Part shown: positions 56,386-64,000 of the stretch, one piece after another
How positions within the stretch are numbered: the first letter of the stretch is position 1
Layout of the letters: each line of letters begins with the position of its first letter
DNA from: Papio anubis
Lineage: Eukaryota > Chordata > Mammalia > Primates > Cercopithecidae
Direction of reading: 5' to 3'
Assembly: GCF_008728515.1 (NCBI RefSeq)
Contig: NC_044984.1
Coordinates: 90,195,181 to 90,259,180 of the forward strand
DNA: 64,000 nt
Notes under the pieces: model-generated
Told to the model about the DNA's origin: nothing
Database searches by the model: none
The model's input: only the letters and a program-made list of their open reading frames with translations
Position numbers and translations under genes: made by a program

Positions 56386-56732
56386 ATGAAATAAGGATAT
56401 AATTTTGCCCTCATAAACTTATATCCTCATAGGAAAAGACACAATTATTATTGTGTTCATGTGGTGATCACCAGGCAAGTCACTTAAGAGTTTGAAGACA
56501 AATAAGATGCCTTATCTAATGGTTAAAATCTTATTAAAGAAAATCTCTTTGAAGGTAGCTTATATTTTTATAAGATAAAGCATTTCTATTTGTGGTCTAG
56601 AAAAAGATTTAAAGTAGGTAATCCAAAACGATTTGTTGAATCAAATTGTACTGCATGTCTTTCCTTTCTAATTTGCTATGAGTTAGGAACCACAAGAAGC
56701 CTTTTCCAAACAGTTTTTTAAAAAAAAGTTTT
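56386..56732. other. Intergenic DNA, nothing recognised
   Basis: No supported feature. Confidence 0.4.
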
Positions 56733-57032
56733 GTGCTGGGCGCAGTGGTTCATGGCTGTAATCCCAGCACTTTGGGACACCGAGGCAGGTGGATCACTTG
56801 AACTTAGGAGTTTGAGACCAGTCTGGACAACATGGTGAGAATCGTCTCTAAAAAAAATACAAAAATTAGCTGGGCATGGTGGTGTATGTCTGTAGTCTCA
56901 GCTACTCAGAAGGCTGAGGTGGGAGGATCGCTTGAGCCCAGGAGTTGGAGGTTGCAGTGAACTGAGACTGTACCACTGCACTCCAGCCTGGGCAACAGAG
57001 ACAAACTCTGTCTCAAATAAAAAAAAAAAAAA
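56733..57032 (+). mobile_element. Alu
   Basis: Sense Alu 'gtgctgggcgcagtggttcatg' to 'ctctgtctcaaataaaaaa'. Confidence 0.93.
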
Positions 57033-58158
57033 GGTAAAGTAAGATAAAAATAAAAAATAGTTTTCCTTTAACAATCCTACTACAGAATCACAGGAAATTT
57101 TAAAATATCAAATATATAGCATCTACCTTCCAATTACACATTCAGATGTTTTCACTTATTGCCATATGTGTTATCATCACATATTAACTGTTATCTTTTA
57201 TCACTATTATAATTGTCTTTTATTACCAACCATATGCTGAGATGCCAAAAAATTCAACTTACCACATAAGGTGGATGAAACCCCGACGATCAATTCACAG
57301 TGATGGTTTACCTTATGCTAACAACCCTTTATGTAAGACGAGAACAAGAGACAGTGAAGTGGTTTAATGGCTCAGTTTCTGCAGATCAGTGAGAACTGGA
57401 AGAGTCGTGGTGGTTGACTCTCACCCTATTGGCTAAAGAGTGGCTGGGTCAGGGGAAGTTTTCTGGTCCTAACATAAGGCCATGATCCACCTATGAAATG
57501 CTCCTGGCTTCAGTTTCCTTATTTGAAAATTAAGCATAAAGTATCGTTTTGTGAACACATAAGTAATATAGACTGATTTCTGAATATTTGGAAAACACAG
57601 ACAAACATAAAAGTAAAAGTAGTCTATAATCTTATCACCCACAGAAAACCATTATTAACATTTTGACATATTTCTCTTTAGAAAGAGGAAAAGAGAAAGG
57701 CAGGAAAACACACATATATACAAATTAGGAATGGGCTATAACCAGATGTACAGATGAAATCAACAAGTAGGAGAATACTTATTATTACTTTAAAAAATAA
57801 ATTACAAGATATGAATGATTTTGGGAAAAGTATAAATTACCACAACAGCAGGAAACATGAATATATCTATAATTATGAACAAAAAACCCTGAAATCATTT
57901 GCAGAAATTTTCTTCCATGAGGTAGATATCATTGTAATTCCCCTTTTACAGAATGGGGAAACTTGAAAAGCTACATATCAAGTCATTGGCAGAGGTAGGA
58001 CTTGTCAGTCATTTTCATGATCATAATCACCATTCTCTAAGTAGATCTGGCCTCCAACAAGAATAAGCTCATATGACAATAGGGAAGTCATTTAATAATC
58101 AGTAACCCAGGACCTACTATGTGCTAGGTGCTCTTCTGGGTACAAAAAATACAATGGT
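57033..58158. other. Intergenic DNA with a MIR remnant
   Basis: 57900-58015 ('ccccttttacagaatggggaaac', 'ggcagaggtaggactt') is an antisense MIR. 58105-58150 ('gacctactatgtgctaggtgc') is an old SINE/LINE2-like scrap split by the next Alu. Confidence 0.5.
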
Positions 58159-58450
58159 GGGCTGGGCGTGGTGGCTCACACCTGTAATCCCAGCACTTTG
58201 GGAGGCCATGGTGGGTGGATCACGAAGTCAGGAGTTCGAGACCAGCCTGACCAACATGGTGAAACCCCCGTCTCTACTAAAAATACAAAAATTAGCCAGG
58301 CATAGTGGCACACACCTGTAATGCCAGCTACTCAGGAGGCTGAGGCAGGAGAATTGCTTGAACCCGGGAGGCAGAGGTTGCAGTGAGCCGAGATCACACC
58401 ACTGCACTCCGGCCTGGGCGACAGAGCAAGATTCTGTCTCAAAAAAAAAG
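58159..58450 (+). mobile_element. Alu with (AAAAG)n tail
   Basis: Sense Alu; the A-tail has become AAAAG/AAAG units reaching 58507. 'acaatggtgg' before and 'gcagtggtgaa' after may be the target site. Confidence 0.94.
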
Positions 58451-58507
58451 AAAAAGAAAAAAGAAAAGAGAAAAAAAAAGAAAGAAAAGAAAAGAAAAGA
58501 AAAGAAA

Positions 58508-59564
58508 TGCAGTGGTGAATAAGGTATAGTTCCTGTGTTCAAGGAGCTTCTAATTGAGTCAAGACAAATAATTCTACAAACTATACGGCAACATGTGAAT
58601 GGTTATAACAGGTAGAAACAAGTGTTGTCAGAATCCAGAGGAAGAAGTGATGCCATGGGTGACAGGGAAGGGTTCATACTGAAGGTACGATTTGGGCCAG
58701 CTCTCGAAGGGCAGGTGGGGAAGAGAGAGAAAGGCATTCCATGCAGAGGAAGCAGCATGTGTGAAAGCCACATGCCATAGATAATCTATACGTTCGTTGA
58801 CTTCTTCACTACTTCTCTCTTTAAGAACAGTGCAAGGGGACATTACGCTGCATTTGACCAAAGGCAGTCATTCTTGGCAGTGTCCTTTCCTTCTTCCATC
58901 ATGACAAAACTGCTGTTAGGTCACATTAAAATAGTAGCAGTCTTTGGCAGAAACCTACTGTATGCTTCCTTAATGAGTTGTCAGAGGTTCTGCAGTGCCA
59001 TTTGTCTTCTAAGCTAGTTTTTATGAAGGCTGTCAGTAAAGGGTAAAGATGGGGATACGCAATATATTCACCAGTCAGCGGGGGACTGAGAATCTGTTCA
59101 TTCAGAATCAGCAGGGGACCGTGGGAAAATGTCTATTCTTTAAGCATGCCTCTGAAGGACTACCATTCAAAAGACGGGGTGAGGTTTGTAAGAAGCTAAG
59201 AAAGTCTTCCTCTAATTTAAACTCCCAGGAGTCTCTGCAGGCCCTCTGTCTGCTTACAGACAGGGAATGAAATAAAGCCTAGCAGACCTTCTACCACCAG
59301 AATGATCTTAATTTTGACCACTCACCAAAACATAATTCAGAGATCAACAGATGAATCTGATACTATCCAGAAGGTCATGTGTATGGGTAATTAAGTTGAC
59401 AGTCACAGATCTCAAAATAATTCCCACTCAGGCTGCAACATAGGAATTTCACTGTCTCACTGAGGCTATGAACTATATGTAGCATTAAGAATTGAGGTGT
59501 TTGTTTTGTTTTGTTTTGTTTTGTTGTTTGTTTTTTCCTGAAGTTCTTACAGTTTGGGTTAGAA
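58508..59564. other. Intergenic DNA with an old unnamed repeat and a GTTTT run
   Basis: 58510-58760 ('gttcaaggagcttctaattg', 'gagaaaggcattccatgcagaggaagc') belongs to the same kind of ancient dispersed repeat as 2870-3560. 59498-59525 is (GTTTT)n. The rest shows nothing. Confidence 0.45.
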
Positions 59565-59755
59565 GAGCTAAGGAGTAAAGTTTGGAGGCAGACAGATCCT
59601 GGCTCTGTGACTTGTTCTCTGTGAAAACTTGAGCAAGTTACTTAGGAATTCTAGCTAATAATACCTGTTTCATAGAGTGGCTGTAAGGATTAAATGAGAT
59701 AATGAATGTAAAGCATTGGCACAGAAGTGCTTAATAAATGGCAATCATCATGATG
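59565..59755 (+). repeat. MIR SINE
   Basis: 'gtttggaggcagacagatcctggctctg', 'ttgagcaagttactta', 'ggctgtaaggattaaatgag', 'gcttaataaatggcaatc'. Confidence 0.85.
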
Positions 59756-60317
59756 AATATTATTTTTCTGTATATCCAAGAGCAGTCTAGACTTTCTCTA
59801 AAACAGAATATGTACCTATAGGGAGATGAAAACTTTTATTAAATATAAATAATTATGGATAAATGAATAAGTAAAATATTTTATACCAGCATATTTTGTC
59901 TTCTGTACTATCCATAATCATCTAGCCTACTTTCTATAATCAGGTCATCAGGCAGAAAGCTGAACCAGTTTTCATTTATCTTCTTAGTCTATCACACTTC
60001 TACTTGCTCTACTTTACTTTGAAATCAAGTATAAGTATTAGCATGCTTGCAAAATCTCACTTTACAGTGTATGGTTTTAAAATAATTATATTGCACCATC
60101 TCACGTCCTCAACATGTGTGGGAAACTGCTGAAAGCTTTACCTACAAAAAGACTTCATTGTTACTTAAACTGAAAAGCTAGCCTGCCCTTTATTTTGACT
60201 ATTTGTATAAACTACTTGTATAATTGAAAGCATAGTCACAAATCAAAGGATATTCTTTATTTTAATCTTCATTCTTTTCAGTTATTAATTTAAACTATAA
60301 GAAAATAATACCATCTT
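59756..60317. other. Intergenic DNA, nothing recognised
   Basis: AT-rich; no supported feature. Confidence 0.4.
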
Positions 60318-60600
60318 GGTCAGGCACAGTGACTCACGCCTGTAATCCCAGCACTTTGGGAGGCCAAGATGGGTGGAACACTTGAGGTCAGGAGTTTAAG
60401 ACCAAACTGGCCAACATGGTGAAACCTTGTCTCAACTAAAAATACAAAAATTAGCCAGGCATGGTGGTGCGCGCCTGTAATCCAGCTACTAGAGAGGCTG
60501 AGGCACGAGAATCACTAGAACCCAGGAGGTGGAGGTTGCAGTGAGCTGAGATCATACCTCTGCACTCCAGCCTGGGTGACAGAGCAAGACTCTGTCAAAA
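60318..60600 (+). mobile_element. Alu
   Basis: Sense Alu; 'aaaataatac' at 60303 and 60659 frames the Alu plus its GGAA tail. Confidence 0.94.
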
Positions 60601-60610
60601 AGAGAAAGAG

Positions 60611-60659
60611 AGGAAGGAAGGAAGGAAGGAAGGAAGGAAGGAAGGAAGGAAGGAAGGAA
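60611..60659 (+). repeat. GGAA tetranucleotide microsatellite
   Basis: About twelve GGAA/AAGG units grown from the Alu A-tail. Confidence 0.95.
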
Positions 60660-61661
60660 AATAATACTATCTTAAAGTTGGAAAGATCCCTAAGACTATC
60701 TCTCAATCCCTGAATTTGACTAATGCAAAACTAAGGCCTGATTAGGTCAAGGGACTTACACAAATATCAGTGGAACCAAGTTTAATATTTTAAAATTCTT
60801 GTCTTCTGTATTGCAGCAGCTATACCTAATATATCCTGATAATTGCTAGAAATAAATAATGGAAGTAATTTTGCATGGAATAAACCTGACTTTTTCTATC
60901 TTAATTGGTATTCATATCTAAGGACAAATATCAGCTATTTGGAACATGGTGAATAACGTTATGAATAACGTTAAGCGCCTCATTTCTTAAGATAATAATG
61001 GATCACATTATTTCTATGATGCATGGAAAAATGTTCTCTAGTACCTTAAAAGCTAAAGTACTACTCAGGAATCTTCATTTTAGGCATTGGATAGAATTGG
61101 ATGCAGAATCATATCTGGCTTTGGGAAATTTCATGTTACCTTGCATGCAATTAATACATCCCTCAAATATTTGCCTATATTGTCTTGTTCACTGTAACTA
61201 CAGCATATATTGGTACAACAAGATGAAAGAAAATAATAATTCTTAACAGAAGATACTCTTTCTGTATGAGAATAACACAGAATTGCTATTTTTCTGCAAG
61301 TCAGTTGATGCCACTCTATAAAACATGCAGTAATTATGATAAACTTCTTAACCTTATACTTCAGCAATTTTTAAGCCATACACATTCAGTCATGCATGTA
61401 AAGCTGTCATTTCCAATCTAGACTATTTCTGATTAGTCTTAGGTCTTCTGCAGCAATGCCAATCAGAGTAATTATGTTATCACTGTTCTGACAATTAAAT
61501 GCTCTATTTGTTTACTACTGAAAGCACAATTGATCTGGTACATAGTTAAGTTACAAATAGTTCTGTGTCTGATATTAATGAATGCCCATAATGCATTTTT
61601 CCCAAGTTATTTCTTCAAAGTTAAAATGGCACAACTTACAATAGAAATTCTTCCCCTTAAA
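60660..61661. other. Intergenic DNA, nothing recognised
   Basis: Short tandem repeat tgaataacgtta twice at 60951-60973. A MIR-like scrap at 60690-60770. No gene. Confidence 0.4.
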
Positions 61662-61892
61662 ATCAATGGTTCTCAACTATGGATAACTTCGCCTCCCAGG
61701 GGACATTTGGCAATGTCCAGAGACATTTTTGATTTTCAGGACAGGGTGGGGGTGGGAGAGGGTGGAGATGCTATTGGCATCTAATGAGTAGAGGCCAAGG
61801 ATGATGCTAAATACCCTACAGTGTACAGGACAGATCCTACCACCACTCCAACAAGAATTATTCAGTCCAAAATGTCAATAGTTAAAAAGTTC
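61662..61892 (+). mobile_element. MER5A-type hAT-Charlie element
   Basis: 'ggttctcaactatggataac', 'ggacatttggcaatgtccagagac', 'gctattggcatctaatgagtag', 'ccaaaatgtcaatagtt'. Confidence 0.88.
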
Positions 61893-62025
61893 TGGAGGCA
61901 GATAGTGGTGATGGTTGCACAATAATGTCACTACTTAATGTTACTGAACTGTATACTTAAAATGATTAAAATGGTAAGTTTTACATTATGTATATTTTTA
62001 CCACAATAAAAATAAATAAATAGTG
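61893..62025 (+). mobile_element. Old L1 (L1M type) 3' end
   Basis: 'gtggtgatggttgcacaataatg', 'gaactgtatacttaaaatg', 'gtatatttttaccacaataaaaa' is a common old L1 3' terminus. Confidence 0.6.
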
Positions 62026-62508
62026 CTGAGATTGTGAGCTTTAAACCATTGAGAGTCCTTGTGTAATGAAAGTATTTCAGTACTGCTAGGGAAACCAAAA
62101 GGTACTCTGTACCTGGTAAAATGCCATTCACAAAGCAAACAACCTTACTTTTTTCTTGTAAATCACATTTTGTTTTCCTTGATTGGCTTCCAAATTTCTT
62201 TCAGGCACTAGTCAATGATCCTAAACAATAGTTTCCTTCCCTGAATGCATACATAAATGAAAACAAAAACTATAATTAGGGTCTTTTTTTTTTTTGGCTT
62301 AGGCTAGTTTGACTTAGATTTCTGTTATATGCAACCAAAACTCTTGACAAGTAGGATGAAGCAGCAAAGAAACGTGGACAAACAAATTTTGTTTCACAGA
62401 AAATAAGAAAACTTAAAAGTCACATGGGTTGCATGGAAAGGAAAGAAGAACAAAACAATAAGAAGCAACGTGCTGCTAACAAGAGCATGAAGACAGCAGG
62501 AAAGATAC
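62026..62508. other. Intergenic DNA, nothing recognised
   Basis: No supported feature. Confidence 0.4.
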
Positions 62509-62949
62509 TGTATTAATCAGGGTTCTCTCGAGGGACAGAACTAATAGGATAGATGTACATATAAAGAGGAGTTTATTAAGGAGTATTAACTCACACAATC
62601 ACAAGGTGAGGTCCCACAATAGGCTGTCTGCAAGCTGAGGAGCAAGGAAGCCAGTCCAAGTCCCAAAGCTGAAGACAATGTTCAAGGACAGCAAGCATCC
62701 AGCATGGGAGAAAGATGCAGGCTGGAGGACTAAGCCAGTTCTGGTCTTTCCATGTTTTTCTGTCTGCTTTTATTCTGGCTGTGCTGACAGCTGATAGATG
62801 GAGCCCACCCAGATTGAGGGTGGGTCTGCCTTTCCCAGTCTAATAACTCAAATTTAATCTCCTTTGGCAACACTCTCGCAGACACACCCAGGAACAATAC
62901 TTTGCATCCTTCAATCCAATCAAGTTGACACTCAATATTAACCATCACA
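62509..62949. mobile_element. ERVL-type solo LTR (MLT2-like)
   Basis: TG...CA ends; 'cagggttctctcgagggacag' start, 'gacagctgatagatggagccc', 'tctaataactcaaatttaatctc', 'caagttgacactcaatattaacc' end. Non-coding; no internal retroviral region in the window. Confidence 0.75.
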
Positions 62950-63689
62950 GATGTGTTCACTTTTTCTGGTTTTAGTCACAAAGAAAGATGCAAGTGCACA
63001 CTCAACAATGTTCCACGAATAAGATCTATCTAGTGCGACCTCATCCTAAGCTTCTTCAGATCCACCATCTCCCTACTTTATAATAATCCCATTTGTGTCC
63101 ACAGTTAGAGCCAGCAATAATTAGTCACTTCACTGAAGTTGTTTAACTTCCTGTTTTTATCAGTAACTTTTCTTCCCCAGTTTAGTCAATGGTAATTAAA
63201 ATACTTCTACTGGAACCGCACGTATGATTAATAACTCTTACTGAAGCTGAATTAGAGCATATCAGTCAAACCATCACCCTTCAAAAGTTTGGATATAATA
63301 CAAATGAAAATGAAGCTCTAAAATTGGAATGCAATGACTAAAATCTACGGTTCCTTCTCACTTATAGCCACATCATAAAAATAAGTATTTTGCACAACTT
63401 CTATTAAAACTACCTTTTCTTGGTTCTGTAATGACAAACTGAAAAAAAAAGGAGGTTGTCAATCTGTCAAAACAAGAGTTTTTAGTCATCTGTGTAGAAA
63501 AATCCTTGTCACAACACTGTAAGAATTTTAATACACAAAAGAGATAGGGAGAAGAATATATAGTAAAATATTTTAATGACATCAGGTGTAGAAAAATTTA
63601 AAGAAAACAAAAAGTAGAAACTATAAAAGAAAATTAAGGCATCAGAAATATTAAAATTAAAACTTTCTGTATGGCAGAGACCCTACTGC
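62950..63689. other. Intergenic DNA, nothing recognised
   Basis: No supported feature. Confidence 0.4.
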
Positions 63690-63885
63690 CTTAGTCTGGG
63701 ACACTGTTTCTCAGAAGCACACAAGCAGCACCTGGAGAGCTTTGAAAAGTACTAATCCTAGGTTATACCTCCCAAAATCCTGATTTTAAGTGGTTGAAGG
63801 TACAGCCAAGGTACTTAGAGTTTTAAAAGCTCCCCAAGTGAGTCTAATGTACAGCCGATGTTGAGAACCATTAGTCTAGGAAAAG
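63690..63885 (+). mobile_element. MER20-type hAT element
   Basis: 'gtttctcagaagcacacaagc', 'cacctggagagctttgaaaag', 'agctccccaagtgagtctaatg', 'gatgttgagaaccat'. Flanks tagtctgg and tagtctag are the 8-bp duplication with one change. Confidence 0.85.
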
Positions 63886-64000
63886 AAAGTTATAATAATC
63901 TACAAAGTATTTTTTATCCAGAATTATAAAGTCTTATAGGTCAATGAGAAAAATTCAAAGAACTCAATATAAAAATGAGCAAGATTTGAATACGCAATCA

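Noticed and set aside
1..64000. Human origin
   Set aside because: Possible, but monkey-type Alu diagnostic bases and several netrin-4 residue differences from the human protein as I recall it favour an Old World monkey.

Overview
This is a primate chromosome segment, not a microbial one: about 33 Alu copies, L1, L2, MIR, hAT-Charlie and MaLR/ERVL elements, and one recognisable host gene split by GT-AG introns. Several young Alus carry diagnostic bases (CAAGCC near the 5' end; GATCCGGCCACTGCACTCC in the right arm at 49024-49042) that I associate with Old World monkey AluYR-type subfamilies. The coding exon also differs from my recollection of human netrin-4 at a few residues. An Old World monkey (macaque, baboon or relative) is therefore likelier than human. 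This is inference from memory, not from a search.

The only gene is NTN4 (netrin-4, a secreted laminin-related basement-membrane protein), on the minus strand. Coding exon 1 (18995-19049) encodes the signal peptide. Exon 2 (15687-16216) encodes the first part of the laminin N-terminal domain, to residue 195. Intron 1 is 2,778 bp. Positions 1-15686 are the start of intron 2; exon 3 is outside the window. A broad CpG island (about 18.1-20.1 kb) covers exon 1 and the promoter. Everything to the right (20.1-64 kb) is 5' intergenic DNA with no further protein gene that I can support.

Layout: 1-15.7 kb, intron 2 with old L2/MIR/MER5 copies, seven Alus (one with an internal inversion) and a 148-bp tandem duplication. 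15.7-20.1 kb, the NTN4 5' end, inside an 8.6-kb stretch without Alus. 20.1-33 kb, intergenic DNA with a full-length U6-derived pseudogene, an L1 whose A-tail became a 265-bp GAA/GGA tract, and an L1 carrying an Alu. 33-43 kb, degraded L1, MaLR LTRs, hAT elements and a GATA microsatellite. 43.3-52.9 kb, a dense Alu cluster with nested and abutting copies. 53-64 kb, a MER20 split by a 5'-truncated L1, several MIRs, MER5A, an ERVL-type LTR and a second MER20.

I found no novel multi-gene system. The items most worth a second look are structural: the inverted Alu with perfect 18-bp target duplications, the crossed inverted repeats at 44.9 kb, the 148-bp duplication, and an in-frame alternative start in NTN4 intron 1 that would supply a different leader peptide.
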